Under the pieces are notes generated by a model. It was not told the DNA's origin and did not search any database. It saw only the letters and a program-made list of their open reading frames with translations. The position numbers and the translations under genes were made by a program. DNA of 8,599 nucleotides from JBBRZF01 sp038236965 (GTDB lineage Bacteria > Acidobacteriota > Terriglobia > Terriglobales > Acidobacteriaceae), in the NCBI GenBank assembly GCA_038236965.1, contig JBBRZF010000153.1, positions 1 to 8,599 of the forward strand, read 5' to 3'. The first letter of the stretch is position 1. Each line of letters opens with the position of its first letter. Shown piece by piece: positions 1-5,890 of the stretch.

Positions 1-459
1 GATCTCATGGTCCTCAAATGCGTTCGGCAACAAGTAGGGATTGATCTTCAGGGCCAGGGTCGCGTGCGGACCCACGACGACCGTCTGCTCGAAGGCGCGA
101 CTCCACTCCGGAACCTCGGCGTGCACTACTTGCACGATCGCCCGCGAAGCCGTGTTCGAGATCGTCAGGATCGCCAGCGGCCAATAGTCCGTCGCCGCCG
201 CGCTCGCTAGGGCAGGGAACACCTCGCCGCGTCCCGGTACGTCCACGCGATACTGCACCAGCAAGGGCGAAACTCGTTCCGACTGCGGAGCCCGGTACTC
301 TACCAACTTCGGCTTTTCCGGCATGGGCAACGTAAGCGTCAGGCGATTGATATAGATCCAAGTCCCCGCCAGCCAACACCCAAGGCCAATGCTCGCAAAC
401 AGGAACACCGACGCGAGCCGCCGTGCCGTCCGCTCAGAAACTCTGGAAAAAGGAAACAT
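1..459 (-). CDS. Membrane-anchored protein of unknown function, 5' part only
   Basis: This reading frame starts with ATG at 459-457 and stays open for 153 codons to the window edge, so the C-terminus is missing. Two TAG stops lie directly upstream in frame, which makes this ATG the earliest possible start. No good Shine-Dalgarno sequence is visible. Residues about 15-37 (LASVFLFASIGLGCWLAGTW region), preceded by Arg residues 10, 13 and 14, look like one transmembrane helix or uncleaved signal anchor. This suggests a cytoplasmic N-terminus and an exported remainder. The exported part alternates short beta-like segments (VSPLLVQYRVDV, WPLAILTISNT, RAIVQVVHAEV, TLALKINPYLLP) and looks like an immunoglobulin-type beta sandwich; that fold is an inference. 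I do not recognise a family. The minus frame covers the whole stretch with normal codon use, and the other ORFs over it are shadows. Confidence 0.72.
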   Translation of the reverse strand, partial: MFPFSRVSERTARRLASVFLFASIGLGCWLAGTWIYINRLTLTLPMPEKPKLVEYRAPQSERVSPLLVQYRVDVPGRGEVFPALASAAATDYWPLAILTISNTASRAIVQVVHAEVPEWSRAFEQTVVVGPHATLALKINPYLLPNAFEDHEI

Positions 460-513
460 CTACTAGATTTGAGGAGATTAAGGCAGGGGTGGATGCACCA
501 GAGCCCACACAAG

Positions 514-541
514 AAAAAAGCGCGAGGCACACGCCTCACGC
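514..541 (-). terminator. Rho-independent terminator after the acyl-CoA mutase gene
   Basis: Read on the minus strand, GCGTGAGGC (541-533), a GTGT loop and GCCTCGCGC (528-520) form a 9-bp stem followed by six T (519-514). The one imperfect pair is U-G in minus-strand RNA but would be C-A in plus-strand RNA, which fits termination of minus-strand transcription. It lies 123 nt beyond the mutase stop, so the 7-bp repeat array falls in that gene's 3' untranslated region. It also separates the mutase from the membrane protein gene starting at 459. Confidence 0.8.
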
Positions 542-561
542 TTCGAACTTGCTTGTACTCT

Positions 562-659
562 TGACAACTGACAACTGACAACTGACAACTGGCAACTGGC
601 AACTGGCAACCGACAACTGACAACTGACAACTGACAACTGACAACCGGCAACCGGCAAC
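562..659. repeat. Tandem 7-bp repeat array, 14 units (TGACAAC / TGGCAAC / CGGCAAC)
   Basis: Fourteen consecutive 7-mers of the form [T/C]G[A/G]CAAC run without a break. The order is four TGACAAC, three TGGCAAC, one CGACAAC, four TGACAAC and two CGGCAAC, with the start of a further unit at 660. Only positions 1 and 3 vary. The array ends 4 nt from the mutase stop codon (666-664) and is bounded on the other side by TTGTACTC (553-560). A second, interrupted array of the same unit lies at 3607-3687. Because 7 is not a multiple of 3, the array reads open in several frames and creates spurious ORFs with SVVSCQL-type repeats. It is a likely variable-number tandem repeat. Confidence 0.93.
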
Positions 660-663
660 CGCC

Positions 664-2463
664 CTACGCAAACGCCGATTCCTCGTACGTCCCATACACT
701 TCTCGCAACGCCTCGCAAATCTCGCCGACCGTCGCGTACGCGCGCACAGCTTCAATGATGTAGGGCATCGTGTTTGCCGGAGAGATATTCCCGCCCGTTC
801 CGGCCTTCGGCTCTTGCGCCGCCGCCTTCTTCAGCGCGTCCAGCGCCTGCGTGACTCGCTCTTTCGAACGGTGCTCCCGAAGCGACTTCAACTTTTTCGT
901 CTGCTGTTCCGCTACCGATTCGCCGATATATAGGATCGTCGGCGAATCCTCTTCGACGATGAAGTCGTTCGAACCCACGATCACCTTTTCGCGAGCTTCC
1001 GCCGCGCGCTGGAACTGGTAGCTGGCCTCCGCGATCTCTTTCTGCGGGAAGCCTTTTTCGATGGCGCTCACCATGCCGCCCATCGCGTCCAGCTTTTCAA
1101 AGTAATCGAACGCGCCCTGTTCCATGTCGAGCGTCAACTTCTCCAGGAAATACGAGCCCGCCAGCGGATCGACCGTCTGCGCCACTCCGCTCTCGTACGC
1201 GATGATCTGTTGCGTGCGCAGCGCGATGCGTGCCGCTTCCGCCGTCGGCAACGCCAGCGCTTCATCATAGCTATCAGTGTGCAGCGATTGCGTTCCGCCC
1301 AGCACCGCGGCCAATGCCTGCACGGCCACGCGTGCAATGTTGTTCATCGGTTGCTGCGCCGTCAAGGAAACGCCCGCTGTCTGTGTATGGAAACGCATCA
1401 GCCAGGTGCGTTCGTTCTTCGCGCCGAAGCGGTCCTTCATCAGCCGATACCATATCTTCCTCGCTGCGCGATACTTCGCGATCTCTTCGAAGAAATCGTT
1501 ATGCGCATTGAAGAAGAAGCTCAACCTCGGCCCGAATTCATCCACATCGAGTCCGCGCTTTTGCGCCCATTCCACGTATTCCACGCCGTCGTACACGGTG
1601 AACGCCAGCTCTTGCAGCGCGGTCGAACCCGCTTCCCGTATGTGGTATCCGCTGATGGAAATGGTGTTGAACCTCGGCGTATGGAGCGAGCCGAACTCGA
1701 ACGTGTCGATCACCAGGCGCATCGACTCCGCCGGAGGATAGATGTATTCCTTCTGCGCGATGTATTCCTTCAGAATGTCGTTCTGAATGGTGCCGCTTAT
1801 CTTGTCCCAGCTCGCGCCCTGCTTCTCCGCCACCACCAGGTACATCGCCCACAGGATCGACGCCGGGGAATTGATGGTCATCGACACCGTCGTCTTTTCC
1901 AGGTCGATTCCGCCGAACAGGATTTCCATGTCCTCCAGCGAATCGATGGCGACGCCGCACTTGCCCACTTCGCCTTCAGCGAACGGATGGTCGCTGTCAT
2001 AGCCCATCAACGTCGGCAGATCGAACGCCACCGATAACCCGTTGCCGCCATGCGCCAGCAGATATTTATAACGCTCATTCGTTTCTTCAGGAGACGCGAA
2101 GCCCGAGAACTGGCGCATCGTCCACAACTTGCCGCGATAGCCCGTCGCGTGAATGCCGCGCGTGTACGGAGCCTGACCGGGGAAGCCGAGATACTTGTCG
2201 TACGACCAGTCTTCCGGCAGGTCCGCAGGAGTGTACAAACGGTTGATCGCACGCCCGCTGATGGTCGTGAAGCGCGCACCATTCTCGCCGACGTTCGTTC
2301 CCGTCGGCGCGCCAATCGGCTTCTCCGCTTGTTTCTTTAGCGTCGGGGCCAGCGTCTTCTCCGCCCATCGCTGCTCGGTCTCGGACGGATGACGCCCCTC
2401 GAAAACCTCGGCCAGCGGGTTCTCAGCAACACCACGATTCGCGGACTTCTTATCTTCTGCCAT
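664..2463 (-). CDS. Adenosylcobalamin-dependent acyl-CoA mutase, catalytic large subunit (methylmalonyl-CoA mutase family, isobutyryl-CoA mutase-type active site)
   Basis: This 599-residue protein carries the family's catalytic TIM-barrel domain and nothing else. After a variable 70-residue N-terminus come TRG (101-103), WTMRQF (114-119), GLSVAFDLPT (142-151), GTIQNDILKEY (224-234), SISGYH (269-274, with the conserved His at 274), RFHTQTAGVSLTAQQP (357-372), GGTQSLHT (389-396) and DPLAGS (432-437). It ends at residue 599 without the DxHxxG cobalamin-binding domain, so it must pair with a separate B12-binding small subunit that is not in this window. Phe119 and Gln237 occupy the positions of the substrate-reading Tyr89 and Arg207 of Propionibacterium methylmalonyl-CoA mutase. 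Phe and Gln are the residues of isobutyryl-CoA mutase, so isobutyryl-CoA/n-butyryl-CoA interconversion is the best guess. I chose the ATG at 2463 over an in-frame start at 2499 because AGGAG lies 11 nt upstream and the extra 12 residues look non-coding. The family is certain; the substrate is inferred. Confidence 0.95.
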   Translation of the reverse strand: MAEDKKSANRGVAENPLAEVFEGRHPSETEQRWAEKTLAPTLKKQAEKPIGAPTGTNVGENGARFTTISGRAINRLYTPADLPEDWSYDKYLGFPGQAPYTRGIHATGYRGKLWTMRQFSGFASPEETNERYKYLLAHGGNGLSVAFDLPTLMGYDSDHPFAEGEVGKCGVAIDSLEDMEILFGGIDLEKTTVSMTINSPASILWAMYLVVAEKQGASWDKISGTIQNDILKEYIAQKEYIYPPAESMRLVIDTFEFGSLHTPRFNTISISGYHIREAGSTALQELAFTVYDGVEYVEWAQKRGLDVDEFGPRLSFFFNAHNDFFEEIAKYRAARKIWYRLMKDRFGAKNERTWLMRFHTQTAGVSLTAQQPMNNIARVAVQALAAVLGGTQSLHTDSYDEALALPTAEAARIALRTQQIIAYESGVAQTVDPLAGSYFLEKLTLDMEQGAFDYFEKLDAMGGMVSAIEKGFPQKEIAEASYQFQRAAEAREKVIVGSNDFIVEEDSPTILYIGESVAEQQTKKLKSLREHRSKERVTQALDALKKAAAQEPKAGTGGNISPANTMPYIIEAVRAYATVGEICEALREVYGTYEESAFA

Positions 2464-2474
2464 GATTCCCCACA

Positions 2475-2479
2475 CTCCT
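2475..2479 (-). promoter_or_regulatory. Ribosome binding site of the acyl-CoA mutase gene
   Basis: AGGAG on the minus strand ends 11 nt before the ATG at 2463. It supports that start rather than the longer in-frame start at 2499. Confidence 0.6.
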
Positions 2480-2542
2480 GAAGGCGCAACTCTCCCCATG
2501 AACTCAGTCCACGCGGAATCCCCACATTACGCCGAACCAACT

Positions 2543-2571
2543 AGTGTAGAAGATGCAGGAAGGGAAGGCAA
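2543..2571 (-). promoter_or_regulatory. Candidate sigma70-type promoter of the acyl-CoA mutase gene
   Basis: On the minus strand, TTGCCT (2571-2566) and TACACT (2548-2543) are separated by 17 nt. Each box matches four of six consensus bases. Transcription would begin near 2535, leaving a leader of about 70 nt. No experimental support is possible here and such matches occur by chance, so this is tentative. Confidence 0.3.
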
Positions 2572-2615
2572 AGGAGGGCGATTGAACTCTGTGACTGTCG
2601 AGCTCTCTATGGGAT

Positions 2616-2647
2616 TCGAGCTCTGTATCAGGGCACGACTTTAGTCG
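2616..2647. repeat. 32-bp dispersed repeat, copy A, with CGACT/AGTCG inverted core
   Basis: This 32-bp stretch matches 2681-2712 at 30 of 32 positions. The shared core is TATCAGGGCACGACT followed by AGTCG, and CGACT-nn-AGTCG is an inverted repeat (ACGACT/AGTCGT in this copy). The copies start 65 bp apart. A shorter fragment resembling its left edge (CGAGCTCT-TAT) sits just upstream near 2599-2611. The rest of the 229-bp gap between the glycosyltransferase and the mutase holds the candidate mutase promoter; I see no gene in it. Confidence 0.8.
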
Positions 2648-2680
2648 TCAGTCATGCCGTCCGCCAATATCTCTCTGCCA

Positions 2681-2712
2681 TCGAGTTCTGTATCAGGGCA
2701 CGACTCTAGTCG
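2681..2712. repeat. 32-bp dispersed repeat, copy B, overlapping the glycosyltransferase stop
   Basis: This second copy of the element at 2616-2647 differs at two positions. On the minus strand it encodes the last residues of the glycosyltransferase (TRVVP) and its TGA stop at 2695-2693. The gene's 3' end therefore lies inside the repeat, which suggests that insertion or spread of the element reset the C-terminus. Confidence 0.8.
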
Positions 2713-3505
2713 CGCCATTCTCTTGGGCCAACAAAGTGTTTTTAGCCCCTGCCCGCTTCTCCCACGCCTTCGCATACTTCCAACTCGCATACGTCTGGTG
2801 ATACCAGTGCAGCAGAAATCCCTCTCGCCCATCCAGAAATCCACCGCGAAAAATGTAGTTGTACACGAACTGCAATCGCGGACGCACCATCACGTTGAAC
2901 CAGAACGCGACGATATTCCCGCTCGTCTTGCCATTCGCCAACAACACTTCCGCTCCCAGCGACGAATAGGAATTCATGTGCTGGATGTAATCCGTCAGCG
3001 TCGGGTACGAATGATGCAGCATGGGATGTTGCAGGGTCGCCGTGCGCCCGTCCACTTCGAAGGTCTCGTGCACCGCGCGTTCCTGGCAGCGCCCTTTGCC
3101 GCGTCGAAACAATCTCAACTTCGGGTCCGGATATTGCCCGCCGCGCCGCATCGCACGCCCAAGGAAATGGTTCAGCCGCTTGATCCAATACCCATCCGCA
3201 GCATCGGCTCGCACGGCTGAGAAGATTTCCGCCGCCAACTTCGGCGTCAATTCTTCGTCCGCATCGAGGCTCAACACCCACTCGCCCGTACACTTCTCAA
3301 TCGCGGAATTCTTCTGCCGCGCAAATCCCTTCCACGGTTCCGAGTACACGTGCACGATGTGGCCGAACTCGCGGGCGATCGCCAGCGTCTTGTCCGTCGA
3401 TCCCGAATCGACCAGCACAACCTCGTCGGCAACGCCCATCACAGCGCGCAGCGTCCGACTTATATTCGCCTCTTCGTTCAACGTGATGATGGCTACGGAA
3501 AGCAT
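2693..3505 (-). CDS. Family 2 glycosyltransferase, WaaE/KdtX-like (LPS core type)
   Basis: This 270-residue GT-A fold enzyme opens with the typical nucleotide-sugar-binding strand LSVAIITLNEEANI (2-15). DSGSTD is at 33-38 and the metal-binding DADEE motif at 81-85. EPWKGFARQKN (56-66) and GEWVLSLDADE (74-84) are hallmarks of the WaaE/KdtX branch, which adds a sugar to the lipopolysaccharide core. The C-terminal GGFLDGREGFLLH (221-233) is also typical. There is no clear signal peptide or membrane helix, so it probably acts at the inner face of the cytoplasmic membrane. The frame is open upstream to 3655, but that part is read through repeats and a terminator. The GT2 domain begins exactly at the ATG at 3505, so I chose it. 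No Shine-Dalgarno sequence is visible and the terminator U-tract ends about 12 nt upstream, so how translation starts is unclear. The C-terminal TRVVP is encoded by a dispersed repeat. The exact sugar and acceptor cannot be told. Confidence 0.9.
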   Translation of the reverse strand: MLSVAIITLNEEANISRTLRAVMGVADEVVLVDSGSTDKTLAIAREFGHIVHVYSEPWKGFARQKNSAIEKCTGEWVLSLDADEELTPKLAAEIFSAVRADAADGYWIKRLNHFLGRAMRRGGQYPDPKLRLFRRGKGRCQERAVHETFEVDGRTATLQHPMLHHSYPTLTDYIQHMNSYSSLGAEVLLANGKTSGNIVAFWFNVMVRPRLQFVYNYIFRGGFLDGREGFLLHWYHQTYASWKYAKAWEKRAGAKNTLLAQENGATRVVP

Positions 3506-3518
3506 GTATGCAGAGTAG

Positions 3519-3571
3519 AAAACAAAACAGCGAATCGGTAAACACTTTCGTTTACCAACTCGCTGCTTTTT
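3519..3571 (-). terminator. Strong hairpin terminator after the tolC-like gene, partly bidirectional
   Basis: In minus-strand RNA, CAGCGAGUUGGUAAAC (3565-3550) pairs along all 16 positions with GUUUACCGAUUCGCUG (3543-3528) around a 6-nt loop. Two of the pairs are G-U wobbles. An A-run lies before the stem and UUUUGUUUU (3527-3519) follows it. In plus-strand RNA the same two pairs become mismatches, although CTTTTT follows on that side, so it may also stop plus-strand transcripts weakly. It sits about 130 nt past the tolC-like stop and just before the glycosyltransferase ATG. Confidence 0.82.
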
Positions 3572-3596
3572 AGTTCCTTGTTCTTGCCTTTGCCTT

Positions 3597-3691
3597 TTGT
3601 ACTCACTGACAACCGGCAACTGTCTTTTGCCTTTGCCCCAACTGGCAACTGGCAACCGGCAACTGGCAACTGCCTTTTCCCGGCAACTGCC
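3597..3691. repeat. Interrupted 7-bp repeat array, 7 units, same family as 562-659
   Basis: Units of [T/C]G[A/G]CAAC occur at 3607-3620 (two), 3643-3670 (four) and 3681-3687 (one). They are broken by pyrimidine-rich spacers such as TGTCTTTTGCC and TGCCTTTTCC. The array abuts the tolC-like stop codon (3694-3692) and is bounded on the far side by TTGTACTC (3597-3604), the same edge found beside the first array. It lies in the 3' untranslated region between the tolC-like gene and its terminator. Confidence 0.88.
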
Positions 3692-5656
3692 TTACGGCTG
3701 CGTCGGTGCCGGAGTCTGCATAAGGGGTGTTGTGTCTCGTGCCGGGGCCGGGCCCACATTCGGAGCCGATGGAAGTTTCGTCAGGTTGCCGCTAACGGCA
3801 TCCGCGAACTGGATTCCATTACGTTCCAGGGTGAAGCCCGTCGTCTGGTCAAGCGCCACGATCGATTTCTCGTAAGCCGCCATCGCCGCCACAACGTTGG
3901 AATCTGATTGCGCGAAGTCGCGTTGCGCCTGCAGCACCAGCGTGTTCGTCGAAGCTCCCAACGCGTACTTCTTCTGTTCCGCGTCAAGGCTTTCGGCTGC
4001 GAGGTCGCGCGCCTTCTGGGCGGCGTCCACGCGAGCGCGGTTCTGGGTCACGGCAAATTGCGAGTTCCGCACGCCGATGTTGATTTCGTTCTCCACCTGC
4101 CGCAGACGCATCTGCGCTTGGCGAAGTTCCAGTTGCGAACGCACCTGGTCTGCCTGTGCCGCTCGATTTCGTAGCGGGATGTTCAAAGTCAGCGAGACGC
4201 CTTTATCCGGTGCCGTGCTGTCGAACAGGTCGCCGACTGCGCCACCGTAGCCGCGTCCAGCTCCTGTCAGCGTGCAAACGCCCGCGACGCAACTCTGGGT
4301 GTTGCCCGTCAAGCCAGCACCGCCGTACCAGCCGTTCAGGTCCAGCGTCGGCAGCAGCGCATTGCGCGTCGCCTTGTCGGTGATTCCGCGGTTCGTCAGA
4401 TCGATGCGTTGCGAAACCAGGTCCGGACGATGCGCCAGCGCATCATTGATCAGGTCCTGTATCGGACGCACCGGCTCCACGGCGGTCAGCATCATCTGGT
4501 CCGTAGGAACGATCTCTACAGTGGCCAGTGTCGCGTCGGAAACATTACGGCTGATCGCGTTCAGCATGAACAACTGCTGTAACTGCAGGTTGGTCTGCGA
4601 AATGATCAGGTCCTGGTTTCGCGTCGCCACTTCCGACTGCGCACGAACGATCTCAATCGGAGCCAAGGTCCCGATCTCGACTTGCTTGCGGTTATCGCCC
4701 AAAGTCTTATCGGCGAGGGCCAGCGAACGCTGTTTCACTTTCAGATCTTCGTATGCGTTCACCAGGTCCCAGTAGATGTTCTGCACTTGCGAAACCGTGC
4801 TGATGATCTGGTTCTTGAAGGACAGGTCGGATATCTCGCGGTTGTTCTTGGCGATGCGGATGAAGCGCGTGTTCGGCGCAAATCCGAATCCCTGCAACAG
4901 GTGCTGACGCACCGTCGCCCGGAAGCTTGAACTCAGCGCCGGAAACAGGGCTGATGTCGAATCCGTCGCCAACCGGTTGTTATTGAAGCCCACATTCAGC
5001 GCGGTGCCCGATTGGAAGCCCTGGAAATATCCAAAGTTTCCCGTCGTGGTGTTCTGCTGGAACGTGAAGCGTCCCGTCGAAATCGCGTTCGCCGTCAAGA
5101 TCGTTGCGCGTTCCATGGCCAGCGTGCCCGACAAGATCGGGTCGAAGCTATCCACGGCAGATCCCGCGCCCGACGTGCTCGTCACGATGCCGCCCGAACC
5201 CGAACCTGCGCCCCCTGCGCCAGACGTCGTTCCGCCCGAGCCTGATCCTTGCGAACCGCTCGTGCCGGTCGTCGTGCCGCCCAGTGTGCCGGATACCAAT
5301 CCCGTATTTACGCCGCGGGCCGCTCCGCCTGATTTCGTTCTCAGGATATCGGTGTCGGCGATCGGAAGGTTATACCGCGCAATGGCGATGTCCAGATTGT
5401 TCTCCAGCGTTAACGCGATCGCGTCATTCAGCGAGAGCATCAACTTGCCGCCCTTCAGCAACTGGTCCAGGCGAGGAGCGTTGACCAGATTCGGGTTGGG
5501 AACCGCGCGCGACGTATAAGGGCCAACGACCGTCCAGGGCGAACGCGGTTTCGTGTAGTCCTGTTCCTGCGCCAAACCCATGGTGGAAATCATTCCCAGC
5601 CCGCAGATCATTGCAATGACCTTGGCCGAGAAACTGCTATTACGCGAAACTCGCAT
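3692..5656 (-). CDS. TolC-family outer membrane efflux protein with Gly/Ser/Thr-rich insertion
   Basis: This protein has 654 residues, long for the family (usually about 420-500). A Sec signal peptide covers residues 1-30 (hydrophobic KVIAMICGLGMIS, cleavage likely after GLA, before QEQDY) and has no lipobox. Two outer-membrane-efflux repeats follow: LSLNDAIALTLENNLDIA (74-91) to GTLAPIEIVRAQSEV (329-343), and ALAHRPDLVSQRIDL (406-420) to ALGASTNTLVLQAQRD (565-580). Such proteins trimerise into an outer membrane barrel with a periplasmic helical tunnel and serve tripartite pumps or type I secretion. Residues about 110-167 are an insertion of almost only Gly, Ser, Thr and Ala. A CVAGVC pair (456-461) lies in the matching part of repeat two, and the C-terminus is Pro-rich. 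The ATG at 5656 is preferred over the one at 5683 because GGAG sits 8 nt before it. No pump or adaptor gene is nearby, so its partner is unknown. Confidence 0.94.
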   Translation of the reverse strand: MRVSRNSSFSAKVIAMICGLGMISTMGLAQEQDYTKPRSPWTVVGPYTSRAVPNPNLVNAPRLDQLLKGGKLMLSLNDAIALTLENNLDIAIARYNLPIADTDILRTKSGGAARGVNTGLVSGTLGGTTTGTSGSQGSGSGGTTSGAGGAGSGSGGIVTSTSGAGSAVDSFDPILSGTLAMERATILTANAISTGRFTFQQNTTTGNFGYFQGFQSGTALNVGFNNNRLATDSTSALFPALSSSFRATVRQHLLQGFGFAPNTRFIRIAKNNREISDLSFKNQIISTVSQVQNIYWDLVNAYEDLKVKQRSLALADKTLGDNRKQVEIGTLAPIEIVRAQSEVATRNQDLIISQTNLQLQQLFMLNAISRNVSDATLATVEIVPTDQMMLTAVEPVRPIQDLINDALAHRPDLVSQRIDLTNRGITDKATRNALLPTLDLNGWYGGAGLTGNTQSCVAGVCTLTGAGRGYGGAVGDLFDSTAPDKGVSLTLNIPLRNRAAQADQVRSQLELRQAQMRLRQVENEINIGVRNSQFAVTQNRARVDAAQKARDLAAESLDAEQKKYALGASTNTLVLQAQRDFAQSDSNVVAAMAAYEKSIVALDQTTGFTLERNGIQFADAVSGNLTKLPSAPNVGPAPARDTTPLMQTPAPTQP

Positions 5657-5664
5657 CCGCTTTT

Positions 5665-5668
5665 CTCC
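5665..5668 (-). promoter_or_regulatory. Ribosome binding site that decides the tolC-like start
   Basis: GGAG on the minus strand lies 8 nt before the ATG at 5656. The competing in-frame ATG at 5683 would place this site inside the coding sequence and would add MSSFFGEKR before an otherwise typical signal peptide. Confidence 0.65.
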
Positions 5669-5860
5669 AAAAAATGATGACATTAGTTACTTCGCCCGCT
5701 GTCTTATCCAGATACGCACAACCAGGCCCGGAGGTTCCATGAACTTATCGAAGCAAACTCACTGCTACACACCATCTCACCAGCAGCTTGCGGGAATATG
5801 CCATGATATAGCCGACGCGCGCTGCTCGTATATACGTTAAACACTTTCGTATTCAGCCGT
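5669..5860. promoter_or_regulatory. Divergent intergenic region between the tolC-like gene and truA
   Basis: Both flanking genes are transcribed outward from this gap, so it must hold both promoters. It is more AT-rich than the genes, with TATA-like stretches near 5801-5810 (GATATAGC) and 5829-5836 (TATATACG). I could not find a convincing -35/-10 pair with normal spacing on either strand. Small ORFs crossing it have no family likeness. Confidence 0.45.
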
Positions 5861-5879
5861 TTGCGCCGCACGCCATCAC

Positions 5880-5884
5880 AAGGA
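5880..5884 (+). promoter_or_regulatory. Ribosome binding site that decides the truA TTG start
   Basis: AAGGA ends 6 nt before the TTG at 5891. The earlier in-frame TTG at 5861 has no such site. Confidence 0.6.
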
Positions 5885-5890
5885 CATCGC

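Noticed and set aside
562..659. Possible CRISPR array
   Set aside because: The units are 7 bp head to tail with no spacers, and no cas gene is present.
339..755. Minus-strand ORF with SVVSCQL-type repeats
   Set aside because: The repetitive protein arises only from reading the 7-bp array in frame, and it overlaps the ends of two better genes and a terminator.
1210..2037. 275-codon plus-strand ORF opposite the acyl-CoA mutase
   Set aside because: It is antisense to a conserved gene, Arg/His-rich, and has no ribosome site or recognisable domain.
2464..2644. Small plus-strand ORF in the glycosyltransferase-mutase gap
   Set aside because: It runs through the mutase ribosome site, the candidate promoter and repeat copy A, with no ribosome site or conserved features.
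3539..5850. Shared 13-mer TAAACACTTTCGT at 3539-3551 (terminator loop) and 5838-5850 (upstream of truA)
   Set aside because: One 13-bp match is expected by chance at about this rate in a window this size, and the flanks do not match.
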